A stretch of 64,000 bases of DNA from positions 620,001-684,000 of the forward strand of contig NZ_NPDQ01000001.1 of NCBI RefSeq assembly GCF_002812125.1. Reading direction: 5' to 3'. Numbering within the stretch: the first letter of the stretch is position 1; each line of letters opens with the position of its first letter. This document shows positions 42,699 to 51,721 of the stretch, piece after piece. Under the pieces are notes generated by a model. The model did not search any database and was not told the origin of the DNA. It worked only from the letters and a program-made list of their open reading frames with translations. The DNA comes from Leptospira brenneri. Lineage in GTDB: Bacteria; Spirochaetota; Leptospiria; Leptospirales; Leptospiraceae. The position numbers were made by a program, and so were the translations under genes.

Positions 42699-43325
42699 CT
42701 AAGCTAAAATTTTCAGTAAACCTTCTTTATCGAGAATGGTTATTTCTCCTTTTTGGGTGTCGATAAGACCTTGATCTTTGAGTTGTTTGAGGATTCTCGA
42801 AAATGTTTCTGGCCTTAGATATAGAAGAGAAGCCATTTGTGTTTGTTTTAGACTTAAAGAGTCTGGTGTTCCATAAAATAAAAAGTGTGCCACTCTTTGC
42901 ATCGCGTCCATGGTAAGACCACGGTTGATTGCTAAGTTCAAAGTTTCGATTTTATTCATTAGCGAGTGCATTAGAATATGGTTCAGTTCTATATTCTTAT
43001 GAATTCGACTTTGAACCTCCGTTAGTGGCATTCTCAAAATTGTACTTTTTTTAGTGAATCTACCTGAGGCTGGATAGGGGATCCCTTGGATGACTGCCCA
43101 TTCTGCAATGATACTAACTGGACGAAAGAAAGTTAAGGTAACTTCATTCATATTCCCATCGTATTTGAAGACTTGTAAATCACCCGTGACAAGTAAATCC
43201 AGATAAGCAACTTTATCACCACCATGAAAAAGAAACTCATCTTTGGAAAAAGATAGTTCCTTACATCCTTCGAACGCTTTCATGAGCGACTCCGGATTTG
43301 GTTGTGTCAGATACTTGGTAATCAT
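42699..43325 (-). CDS. Crp/FNR family regulator (DNR/NnrR-like)
   Basis: 208 residues. A cyclic-nucleotide-like sensor domain (about 20-125, EFLFHGGDKVAYLDLLVTGDLQVFK) without the FNR cysteine cluster (one Cys only, C21), a long dimerisation helix, and a winged helix (about 140-205). The recognition helix has E173-T-F-S176-R177, the E-x-x-S-R pattern of FNR/DNR proteins that read TTGAT. A perfect TTGAT-N4-ATCAA site lies before nnrS, the next gene, so this is probably its nitric-oxide- or redox-responsive activator. The start is 12 nt after the stop of the 43338-45335 gene. Confidence 0.9.
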   Translation of the reverse strand: MITKYLTQPNPESLMKAFEGCKELSFSKDEFLFHGGDKVAYLDLLVTGDLQVFKYDGNMNEVTLTFFRPVSIIAEWAVIQGIPYPASGRFTKKSTILRMPLTEVQSRIHKNIELNHILMHSLMNKIETLNLAINRGLTMDAMQRVAHFLFYGTPDSLSLKQTQMASLLYLRPETFSRILKQLKDQGLIDTQKGEITILDKEGLLKILA

Positions 43326-43337
43326 GAATTACATCGA

Positions 43338-45335
43338 TTATTTTTTCTTTTTAAAGTTGGGGATTTTGATTTCTGTTTCTTTTAAAAATTTCCAGTACCG
43401 TTTTAAAGTTACTTTCCAATCTTCCTTTTGTTTTTTGGCGGAAGTAGTTTGAGAAATAGTTTGTGATTCTTTAATTGGTTGTAATTCGGAAATAGGAACA
43501 ATGGCAGCAATTCCTAAATCGATTTTTAAGTATTTCTTTTTGATGATTTTAAAATCAATTTTTGCCCCTAATAAACGAACAATTTCAAGAATGATTGCCC
43601 ATTTTACTTTTACAGGTGTTAGTGTATTATAATTCTCAACTAAATCACTAAACAACCTCTGAGAAACTTTAGGATTACTATGGAATAATAAAAATCGGAA
43701 GTGAACATTTCCTCTTAAATCTTGTGTGATGATCAAGTCATTATGGTTAAATTCTTTGAATGGTGGGAAGTCAACCAATCTTACGACAACTGAATTAATC
43801 AAATCTAGACTATTGTGGATTTCTGTTTCAGGATTTACCTTAATTGAATAAGTAATGCCATCTTCCGGGATTACTTCATTGATAAATGAGATAAAGTTGA
43901 CTTGTTCTTTAAAGGGAACTTCTTTGAGAACTTCCAAACGTGAAAGTTCGATGATATCATCCATGACATTATCGATAGAGGACTGAACTTCAATTACTTC
44001 TTTTACTAAGTTTTTATCTTTTGTTTTTTGTGTTGATTCGCGAAAAGAAATGAGTTTTTCTTTCATGGATTTCAATGGACCTGAAATCATAGCATCCATA
44101 TAATAAAATATTTTTTCGCGAAGAGAATCTGCTTCTTTTAGTCTTTCGTATCGATTTTGAAGTTTTCTCTTCATAATCAAAAACTGAAAACGTAAGGCAA
44201 GTGTCATTAAAATTAGGTATACTAAGAAACTTGTTTCAAGAGAGGATGGAGAGTTTAGATAACCTCTTTCGATTAATATTTCTTTTAGTATTGAATATAA
44301 CAAATAAATAAGAGCAAGTAAATGGATTGCGGAACCACGACTCTGGTCTTTGAATTTATTAAACGTAACGTAAATTGCATAACCAATGACTGCTAATAAG
44401 TGAATATCCCAGTAACCGATAAAGTTATACCAAAAAACTGGGTTCTGTATCATTGCGAAAATGGCGATAAAGAAAAACTGCATTAATAAATACAGCCTTT
44501 GGTACTTAAAAGGTTTTAACTCAAAGAAATCCTGAATGAATTTAATAAATCCATAAGGTAGAATTAATAAAAAAGAATACTCTATAAACTTTAAAATGGC
44601 AAATTGATTAATCAGGAAAAATCGAACTTCATTTTTTGAAAGTTCGTAAGCCGAAAAGATAAGTGCTAAGATACTAAAACTAAGATATTCTTTTTTATCC
44701 CTTATATTAAAATAGTTTATAAAGAAAAATAGTGCGATGAAAAGATAAAATCCCACAAAGATAAGTTCAACGAGAGAATCGTAAAGATTTCCGTTTAATG
44801 CTTCTTCGTATGTGACAATACGGATGGGACCTGTGATGACGCCTGCCGAGGTTGAAAGTGAAGAATTAATTTTTACAATTAAAACATTTTCACCTTCTAA
44901 TAATAGGTCATGTGGAATTGGATAAATTCTTGGTCTACCAAAGGCAAACTCATCCGGGTCTCTTCCAAAGGCAGAGTTGTTTTTCCCGATAAGAACTCCG
45001 TTAATAAATACTTCATCGGATTGGTAGATTTTTCCAAGTTGTAATGCAAGAGACTTTTGGTGTTGTTCGGTTGTAATTTCAAAACTTTTACGAATCCAAA
45101 TAGCACCACGATAATTTCTATTTAAGTTTCGAAAGTTACTTGGAACTGTTGTGATATCTAAGTTGTTGGCATTGAATTCGCTACTAAGAATATCAGCGTT
45201 ATCATTAAAATAAATTCCCCAGTCATCCCCATCCAAACGAAGTACAATTGTATTTTCATCTGTGGAACGAGAACAGTGAGTTGTCAGTAAAAAGAAACTT
45301 AGGATTAAAATTCTATAAAAACTTAAAGATTTCAT
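43338..45335 (-). CDS. 7TM histidine-kinase-like protein, degenerate (no phosphoacceptor His, no ATP site)
   Basis: 665 residues. Lipoprotein signal (FLLTTHC), a periplasmic jelly-roll domain (about 25-185: IWIRKSFEI, LALQLGKIYQSDEVFINGVLIGK), seven membrane helices (about 190-390), and a DHp-like helix pair. Where kinases have S-H-E-L-R-T-P-L the sequence is DAMISGPL, with Ala415 in place of His; the second helix VMDDIIELSRLEVL is still typical. The ATPase part has no N box and no G boxes. It can neither bind ATP as a kinase nor accept phosphate at this site; it may be a structural partner of the upstream paralog, whose stop overlaps its start by 4 nt. Confidence 0.75.
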   Translation of the reverse strand: MKSLSFYRILILSFFLLTTHCSRSTDENTIVLRLDGDDWGIYFNDNADILSSEFNANNLDITTVPSNFRNLNRNYRGAIWIRKSFEITTEQHQKSLALQLGKIYQSDEVFINGVLIGKNNSAFGRDPDEFAFGRPRIYPIPHDLLLEGENVLIVKINSSLSTSAGVITGPIRIVTYEEALNGNLYDSLVELIFVGFYLFIALFFFINYFNIRDKKEYLSFSILALIFSAYELSKNEVRFFLINQFAILKFIEYSFLLILPYGFIKFIQDFFELKPFKYQRLYLLMQFFFIAIFAMIQNPVFWYNFIGYWDIHLLAVIGYAIYVTFNKFKDQSRGSAIHLLALIYLLYSILKEILIERGYLNSPSSLETSFLVYLILMTLALRFQFLIMKRKLQNRYERLKEADSLREKIFYYMDAMISGPLKSMKEKLISFRESTQKTKDKNLVKEVIEVQSSIDNVMDDIIELSRLEVLKEVPFKEQVNFISFINEVIPEDGITYSIKVNPETEIHNSLDLINSVVVRLVDFPPFKEFNHNDLIITQDLRGNVHFRFLLFHSNPKVSQRLFSDLVENYNTLTPVKVKWAIILEIVRLLGAKIDFKIIKKKYLKIDLGIAAIVPISELQPIKESQTISQTTSAKKQKEDWKVTLKRYWKFLKETEIKIPNFKKKK

Positions 45336-47320
45336 TTTTTAGGTTTCTCCGGAATGCGGATGGTAAACTTGGCTCCCATACCTTCGCTTGATTTTAAACT
45401 TACGGTTCCACCTAAAAATTTTGTCGTAGCTTCCACCAAGGTAAGACCAATTCCTGCCCCAGGGATTTCATTTTTTTTGTCACGATAACCGCGAACAAAC
45501 TTTTGGAAAATTGTTTCCATTTCTAATTGACTAAGGCCCATTCCTTCATCCATAACAATGAGTTGGTGAAAACCATCGCGATTAAAAAATTCTATACTAA
45601 TATCTGTTTTTGGGTCTGTGTATTGGTATGCATTCTCTACAAGATTTCTTAAGATACAGAAGAGTAGTTCCTTGGGGAAATATATTTCTAGATCACCAGG
45701 TTTAACTTCGATGGATGTATTTTTTCTATATTGTTCTAGGTGGTTTTCTACACTAGAAACGCAACTTCGAATGAGTTCTGCAACAGAAAAAGATTCATAA
45801 AAAGGAATGTATGTTTTGTCTTCAAGTTTGCGAAGAAGAACGGCTTCTTCAACCATATAGCCCATGTAAGAAATATGATCTTCCGCTTGTTTGATTGGAT
45901 CTAAGTCTTGTTTTGAGCCAGACTTTGTTTTGGTTTTCTTTTTGGCAGGTGTTTTTGCTTTTACTTTGGTTTCTTCTTTTGTGGAGGTCTTAAAAGAATT
46001 TGTATTTGATATATTGTCGATTGCCTTTTTGATTTTTTCCATTCCGGATTTGAACTCAGAGGACAAATTAATCAAAAAACCTGTTTTGACCCGTTCCATT
46101 TGGATTAGTTCTTTTTCTTGTTCGATATAATTTTCTAAACCTAAAACTATATCGTTTGAAAGTTGGATGGAGATCATCACAAGAAAAATAAGAAACCCTA
46201 AGTAAAGAGTTCCTGGCATAGAAATGATTTCTAAAGCGGAAAGACTATCGATGAGAATGGTCGGTAATAAAGAGGCAATTCCGATAAGAATGAATTTTAC
46301 CTTAGCAATATTGGTTCTTCCATTTTTTACGAATAAATAAATCACAAGTCCCATTGCAACTGGTAAAACATAGTTAAAGAGTGCTATGACTAAAATCCAA
46401 GTTTTGGGTGTTCTAAAAAATAAGGTGATTACAAATAAAACTAAAAGGAATACTTCATATACCAGTAAAACGACATTCCGTTTTATCTTTAAATATTGAT
46501 GCATGAAATTGATAAAAAATATGGGAAGACAAATAAGAACTAATAGTTCTGCAACATAAGACCAAGTAAAACTCTCAAAAAGAATATCTCTATGTTGAGT
46601 TCGAATTAAAACATAAATCCCCATGAAGATAGAGAATAGTGCAAAGAAAAAGTTTTCTCCGGCCCGCCCGCGAACAATAGAACCTACTAAAAAATAAATT
46701 CCCATAAAGATAAATACATAACCGCAAACCATAGCAAATGCTTCTTTGGAAAATGCAGCTTCACGTAAGATTCGTTCCTTTGCAATGGTAGGCGCTTCTT
46801 TGAGACCATTTAGGTTCGTTGCTGCATAAATGCGGATTGCCATGACATTGAGTCCTGGTTTGAGTAGGTGGGTCGGTAGCGAATAAATTCTAATTTTTTG
46901 AAAATCTACTTCCAATCTCGGCAATACAGTTCCTGTTTTATCTATCAAAGTTCCATTGAGATAAAATTCATCGATATCTCGAATGCGACCAAGTTGGATG
47001 GCAATGGGCTCAACAGGGGTTGTGTAATTTTCGGGTAAATAGAACGAACATCTATACCAATGATAACCAGTTAGATTTTCTGTTTTTGAAATTCCATAAT
47101 CAGGAACAGAACGTTTGACCCAAAAGGATTCCTCAACCGTTTCATCTCTCCAATCTAAATTGTCACCTTTGCGAAACAACCAATCTGTTTTTAAAACAAT
47201 TGGGTTTTCGAAGGATGTGATCATGGTTCCGCAAGGTTCTGCCACCAAACTGAAGGTAGCTGGTGACAAAACGAATGCGAACCCGAATACGAGTTGGTAA
47301 ATGCGGGTTTTCGAAATCAT
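45332..47320 (-). CDS. 7TM histidine-kinase-like protein with intact ATPase but no phosphoacceptor His
   Basis: 662 residues. Sec signal peptide, a jelly-roll domain like glycosidase sugar-binding domains (about 40-180: YHWYRCSFYLPENY, IAIQLGRIRDIDEFYLNGTLID), and seven membrane helices (about 195-395). Then FLINLSSEFKSGM, which aligns exactly with F-L-A-N-V-S-H-E-L-R-T-P-L but has Ser421 for His. The DHp hairpin carries a Lys-rich insertion (about 440-470). The ATPase domain is well kept: N box LVENAYQYT, G1 DEGMGLS, G2 GAGIGLTLV. Overlaps fliH upstream and its degenerate paralog downstream by 4 nt each. Confidence 0.82.
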   Translation of the reverse strand: MISKTRIYQLVFGFAFVLSPATFSLVAEPCGTMITSFENPIVLKTDWLFRKGDNLDWRDETVEESFWVKRSVPDYGISKTENLTGYHWYRCSFYLPENYTTPVEPIAIQLGRIRDIDEFYLNGTLIDKTGTVLPRLEVDFQKIRIYSLPTHLLKPGLNVMAIRIYAATNLNGLKEAPTIAKERILREAAFSKEAFAMVCGYVFIFMGIYFLVGSIVRGRAGENFFFALFSIFMGIYVLIRTQHRDILFESFTWSYVAELLVLICLPIFFINFMHQYLKIKRNVVLLVYEVFLLVLFVITLFFRTPKTWILVIALFNYVLPVAMGLVIYLFVKNGRTNIAKVKFILIGIASLLPTILIDSLSALEIISMPGTLYLGFLIFLVMISIQLSNDIVLGLENYIEQEKELIQMERVKTGFLINLSSEFKSGMEKIKKAIDNISNTNSFKTSTKEETKVKAKTPAKKKTKTKSGSKQDLDPIKQAEDHISYMGYMVEEAVLLRKLEDKTYIPFYESFSVAELIRSCVSSVENHLEQYRKNTSIEVKPGDLEIYFPKELLFCILRNLVENAYQYTDPKTDISIEFFNRDGFHQLIVMDEGMGLSQLEMETIFQKFVRGYRDKKNEIPGAGIGLTLVEATTKFLGGTVSLKSSEGMGAKFTIRIPEKPKK

Positions 47321-48240
47321 ATCGGTTCGACGTTTCGAATGGCCTCTTCGATTTCTTTGAGCTGAGTAGAAATCCTTGCGTCGATGGCTCCCACATCTGT
47401 TTCGATGATAACTCCACCACGATCCACCCTTGAGTCTTCGTAGATATTGACTTTTCGGAGAGATTCCATAAGTTTGATGAGTTCGTCTTTGTGAGCTGTT
47501 GTGAGTTCCAAGTCCGCAAAGTTAACACGAATATCAATTCTATCCCGGTCTTTGATTCGTTTCATTGCTTCTCGAATATTATTGAGTACAATTTCTTTAC
47601 GTTCAATGATTTCGTCTTTGATTACTTTTCTTGCAATGACAAGAATCATTTCTACCATTTGTTTTTCGGAAGCAGCAATCATTTCTTCACGAATATCGAT
47701 CGCCTTACCAATGATAGTTCCTAGTCGGTCAATGAGTCGTCTTACTTCCCCTTGTCCTTTTTTGAATCCTACTTCGCGACCAGCATCATAACCTTTTTGG
47801 TATGCTTCGTGTTCGATCTCAGCCTGTTTCATTTCGGCTTCTTTGATCATACGTTCGACTTCCATCTTAGCACGATCTAAGATTTGTTCCGCTTTGGCGC
47901 GACCGGAGTCTTCTTCTAGTTTGATTTTTTCTTTGGAGTCTTGCACCATTTGGAAGGCTTTGGTTCTACCTTCTTCTTCAATGGCTTTGGCTTGTTTTTT
48001 TGCGTCTTCTAATAGTTGACGGACTTGTTCTTCAGTCTCTTGGCGATACCTTTGTAGTTCCGCTTCGATCTCTTCAATCGATGGACCTTGGTATTGTTCG
48101 ATGATATTCCCTTCTTGGTCTATCTCGAAGTCTTCTTGTTCGTCGGTCTTATGGAACTTTTTGTACTTATCAGGAAGTTGAATTTCAACTTCTTCTTGTA
48201 AGTCGGCAATTTGAATGGGTTTGAAAACGAGTTTTGCCAT
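47317..48240 (-). CDS. fliH: Flagellar assembly protein FliH
   Basis: 307 residues. FliH is the stator-like part of the flagellar export ATPase complex and binds FliI and the C ring. The first 50 residues are the C-ring/FliN-binding region, then a long coiled coil with G/A-x-x-x-G/A-like spacing (about 55-165, rich in Glu, Gln, Lys and Ala), then YDAGREVGFKKGQGEVRRLIDRLG and the C-terminal globular domain (IARKVIKDEI, NIREAMKRIKDRDRIDIRVN, DRGGVIIETDVGAIDARISTQLKEIEEAI). Four bases after fliG; FliI is not in the window. Confidence 0.92.
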   Translation of the reverse strand: MAKLVFKPIQIADLQEEVEIQLPDKYKKFHKTDEQEDFEIDQEGNIIEQYQGPSIEEIEAELQRYRQETEEQVRQLLEDAKKQAKAIEEEGRTKAFQMVQDSKEKIKLEEDSGRAKAEQILDRAKMEVERMIKEAEMKQAEIEHEAYQKGYDAGREVGFKKGQGEVRRLIDRLGTIIGKAIDIREEMIAASEKQMVEMILVIARKVIKDEIIERKEIVLNNIREAMKRIKDRDRIDIRVNFADLELTTAHKDELIKLMESLRKVNIYEDSRVDRGGVIIETDVGAIDARISTQLKEIEEAIRNVEPI

Positions 48241-48244
48241 ATCC

Positions 48245-49492
48245 TTACTTCAATCTCCAGAGTTTCACTTTGCCTTCATCCATTGCCTCACGCAAGCGAT
48301 CTAAGATTCCCTTTTGGGCTTCTTCAATTTCTGCTAAAGAGACAGGACCTAACGAATCCCATTCGATCTTTATTTCTTTCACAAGCCAAGATTCCAAATT
48401 GGAATATACTTGATCGCGAAAATCTGTTTCCACTCCTTTCAAAGCACAGGCAATGACAAGGGGATGGATCTCAGAAAAGAACCGAGTGAGGCTCGTCCTT
48501 CCTAAATGAAGGAGGTCTTCCAAACGAAAGTAGTGTTCTACTATAGTTTCGGCATATTCTGGGCTTTTTTTCTGAATTCGTTCAATTAAATTTTGAGATG
48601 GCAAAAAAGGAAGCCTGGTCAGAATTTCCCCTGCCGTTTTCGCTTTCCGGCTACGAATCTTCGAAACTGGCATTTTTTTCTGGATGAGTTCCATTTTGAA
48701 GCGGAGGAAACGCTCTAATTTGTCCCTTTCCTGGTCCGAATGGTAATCAATTTCTGATAAGGCCAGAATGATCTCTTCTCTGTGGGTTTCTGGGTATTCT
48801 GCCAAAACTTCCGATGCGGTTTCCGGGTCAGAAAAACTAAGAACTCTGGCCACCACTTCCGGCGATTCATCCATCGTTAGGTTTCGGAGCATCTCTAAAG
48901 AAAACTTGGGAAGGTCCGACCAGATGGGACCCACTCGTTTGGAATCTTCCTCTTTTAGAATCTGTTCCAAAAGCGAATACAATTCGTTTGTTTCTGGATT
49001 TAAGTGGTTTGTGGATCCATCACGACTTGGAGTTTGGGAATTTGTAGAATATGCTTCATTCGCATATTCGTCTCCGAGTGTTGGTTTTCTGTGTGGCGTC
49101 TCGCTTTTCCCACCGTTTTTGAGGGGATATGCGCTATTCGTATATTCGCGGCCAGCTGCGCTTTTGCCGTTACCGCCACCAGATATACCCAGAGAATTTG
49201 AGTTATAATCGCTATTCGGATAACCGCTACCGCTGACCAAGCTGGAACTGCCACGACCATTTTGATTCGGGTTTCGGGAACTGGCTTGGTTCCCTTGCTT
49301 TTGTAAGAACCTAGTAAAGGAAAGTAGTATGTCTTTTTCTTGGCCTCTGGTCGGGGAGGGGTTGGATTCTACTTTGAGAAGGAGAGATTCAATTTCGGAA
49401 TCACTCAAATGAGCAAACACTTCGTCCGGCAAATAGCGGCCTAAGATTTGGTAGGCAAGGGCAGCTTTGTTGGACCGAGAGGGGGTTTTCAT
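48245..49492 (-). CDS. FliG-like flagellar motor switch protein with long linker
   Basis: 415 residues. The N-terminal FliG domain (about 5-75: ALAYQILGRYLPDEVFAHLSDSEIESLLLKV), a linker of about 90 residues (78-165) rich in Ser, Asn, Gly and Tyr, the middle ARM-type domain (about 165-255: DLPKFSLEMLRNLTMDESPEVVARVLSFSDPETASEVLAEYP, with an EHPQ-like position) and the C-terminal domain with torque-helix charges (about 290-360: LIERIQKKSPEYAETIVEHYFRLEDLLHLGRTSLTRFF). FliG of other bacteria has about 330-350 residues and no such linker. Leptospires have more than one FliG; this is probably the second type. Confidence 0.82.
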   Translation of the reverse strand: MKTPSRSNKAALAYQILGRYLPDEVFAHLSDSEIESLLLKVESNPSPTRGQEKDILLSFTRFLQKQGNQASSRNPNQNGRGSSSLVSGSGYPNSDYNSNSLGISGGGNGKSAAGREYTNSAYPLKNGGKSETPHRKPTLGDEYANEAYSTNSQTPSRDGSTNHLNPETNELYSLLEQILKEEDSKRVGPIWSDLPKFSLEMLRNLTMDESPEVVARVLSFSDPETASEVLAEYPETHREEIILALSEIDYHSDQERDKLERFLRFKMELIQKKMPVSKIRSRKAKTAGEILTRLPFLPSQNLIERIQKKSPEYAETIVEHYFRLEDLLHLGRTSLTRFFSEIHPLVIACALKGVETDFRDQVYSNLESWLVKEIKIEWDSLGPVSLAEIEEAQKGILDRLREAMDEGKVKLWRLK

Positions 49493-49606
49493 TTAAGAGA
49501 CATAATAGCTAAATCAAGCAGTCGTACAAACCAAAAAATATTATTTTTTTCATTTCGAAAACTTCCTTTCCAAATCCATGTCCTCAGGAGTCTCTGAAGG
49601 TTAGGG

Positions 49607-51721
49607 ATGACCCGCCAGAAACTAATCTACCTTTCCATTGCACTTTTGACAACAGCTTGTCGTATGGTTGCTCCCTCTCCCCAAATCCATTCGGGGGAGT
49701 TGGATTTACAAACCTTTCCTTTCGAGTCGGGGTCTGCTCTTGCCCTCCAAGGGGATTGGAAATTTTTTCCGGCAAAATTTGACGTATCTCAAGAGGCGAC
49801 ACCACCCACTCACCTACCAGTTCCAGCTCTTTGGAATCAAGTTCCTTTGCGTTCGGGGTTTCCTGATGGAAAGGGATTTGGTACTTATGTCCTTGATATC
49901 AAACTCCCAGAAGAGAGTCAGATTTACTCGGTATATGTACCTGAGGTGCGAACGGCATTTAAACTAACGGCAGGTAACAGAAGTTTGATGTCCGGTGTTC
50001 CTGGGATTAATAAAGAAACTACGCAACCCAGTGCCTGGGGTCAAAGTTTTACCATCACTGCAAAAAATAATCTGCAAATTCGTATTGAGGTAAGTAACTT
50101 CCATCACAAAGAAGGTGGTCTTCCCAGCGCCCCGATTTTTGGCCTCGGTGAAACGGTTCAAAATTATATTTTAGCGCAGAGTATGTTGGATTTAGCATTA
50201 ACAGGCGCTATATTCATGTTTGGTTTGTATCATTTTATTTTATTTTTCTATAGAAGTAAACAAAGAGAAGCATTCTATTTTGGATTTTTCTGTTTGGTTT
50301 TTGCAGCAAGGATTCCCTTTATCGGTAGTAAAACCATATATGCCGTTTTTCCCAATATTCCTTGGGATCTGGTAATTTATGTTGAATACGCTTCCGTTTT
50401 TGTTTTAGGAATTTTGTTTTTATGGTTTGTCGATGGCCTTTTCCCTCGTTTTATTGATACAAAATTAATTTTATACTTCAGTGCTTACGTACAGTTTATG
50501 TTAGTTTACGGACTAATCATCAAACCAGAAGTGTATACACAGTTTGAAGTGATTTTTCAAATATTGGGAATTGTTTATGCAGTATTTTTAGGAATTCGTT
50601 TGTTTCAAATGATGCGGAGAGGGTTACCTGATGCAGGCATTTTCTTTTTTGGGTATTTGATTTTGTTTTTTGGATTTGTTTACGATGTGTTCCTTGCTTA
50701 TAATGGTGAAGGAGATTCTACTTTATCGCAAATTGCGGTTTTTCTGTTTTTTGGTGTTCAGTCCACCATTGTTACACTTCGTACAGCAAGGAATTTTCGT
50801 AAAAAAGTTTCATTAAAAGATGAATTTGAGTCCATCAATGAAGAGTTTATTTTAACAAATCGTTTTTATGCAAAATTTATCCCTCGAGATTTTTTAACTC
50901 ACTTAGGTAAAGAAAGTATCGAAGAGGTGAGGTTAGGTGATAGTAGCGAAAGAGAAATGACCATTTTGTTTGCGGACATTTGGGAATATTGGGATATTAT
51001 GTATTCCATTCCTCTTGAGAACAAAATGTTATTTACCAATTCTTATTTGGGAAGGATTGGTCCATGCGTTAGAAAAAACAATGGCTTCATTGATAAATAC
51101 ATTGGAAGTGCCATCATGGCTCTGTTTGATGGCGGAATTCAAAATTCCATTAAAGCCGCAGAAGACATTCAGTGGGAATTGGAAAAATACAACGAACGCA
51201 GAAGGAGTTTTGGTTATATACCACTCCATGCAGGTATTGGTATTCATTCCGGTGATACGATGTTAGGGATTTTAGGAGAAGAAGAACGGATTGAGTCAAC
51301 AGTAATTGCCGATACTGTCAATCTCTCTAGTCGGATTCAGGGGTTAACAAAAAAATACGGCGCAAGGATTCTTGTGAGTTTAACTTCACTGATGTTGCAT
51401 GAAGATTTGGATACAATTCCCTATCGAATTTTAGATTTTGTTCGTGTAAAAGGAAAACAGGAAACTGTAATGATTGCGGAGGTTTTGATTTCCGGTATCG
51501 ATTCTATTTCTGATAAAAAAATTGAAAATAAAGAACAATTCGAGGCAGCAATTTTTGATTATGAACGTGCTGATTTTGTTTCTGCGTTAGAAAAATTTCG
51601 CGAAGTATTTGTGAATAATCCAGAAGATTTGGCTGCACAAATTTATATTGAAAGATGTGAGTATTACCAAACCGCAGGTGTGGGTGAAGATTGGGACGGG
51701 GTATCTGCATGGGAAAAATAG
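49607..51721 (+). CDS. 7TM class III adenylate cyclase subunit, C2-like (lacks second metal Asp)
   Basis: 704 residues; AAGG six bases before the ATG. Lipoprotein signal (ALLTTAC), periplasmic jelly roll (about 30-185: LQGDWKFFPAKF, VPALWNQVP), seven membrane helices (about 195-385), a coiled linker and a class III cyclase domain (about 445-620). Asp457, Lys497, Thr565, Asn572 and Arg576 are present, but the second metal Asp is Ser501 (YIGSAIMALF; normal GD). A TPR-like tail (about 640-690) ends the protein. It overlaps the following cyclase gene by 13 nt. By residues it matches the C2 half of mammalian adenylate cyclase, which has I-G-S at the same place. Confidence 0.85.
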   Translation: MTRQKLIYLSIALLTTACRMVAPSPQIHSGELDLQTFPFESGSALALQGDWKFFPAKFDVSQEATPPTHLPVPALWNQVPLRSGFPDGKGFGTYVLDIKLPEESQIYSVYVPEVRTAFKLTAGNRSLMSGVPGINKETTQPSAWGQSFTITAKNNLQIRIEVSNFHHKEGGLPSAPIFGLGETVQNYILAQSMLDLALTGAIFMFGLYHFILFFYRSKQREAFYFGFFCLVFAARIPFIGSKTIYAVFPNIPWDLVIYVEYASVFVLGILFLWFVDGLFPRFIDTKLILYFSAYVQFMLVYGLIIKPEVYTQFEVIFQILGIVYAVFLGIRLFQMMRRGLPDAGIFFFGYLILFFGFVYDVFLAYNGEGDSTLSQIAVFLFFGVQSTIVTLRTARNFRKKVSLKDEFESINEEFILTNRFYAKFIPRDFLTHLGKESIEEVRLGDSSEREMTILFADIWEYWDIMYSIPLENKMLFTNSYLGRIGPCVRKNNGFIDKYIGSAIMALFDGGIQNSIKAAEDIQWELEKYNERRRSFGYIPLHAGIGIHSGDTMLGILGEEERIESTVIADTVNLSSRIQGLTKKYGARILVSLTSLMLHEDLDTIPYRILDFVRVKGKQETVMIAEVLISGIDSISDKKIENKEQFEAAIFDYERADFVSALEKFREVFVNNPEDLAAQIYIERCEYYQTAGVGEDWDGVSAWEK

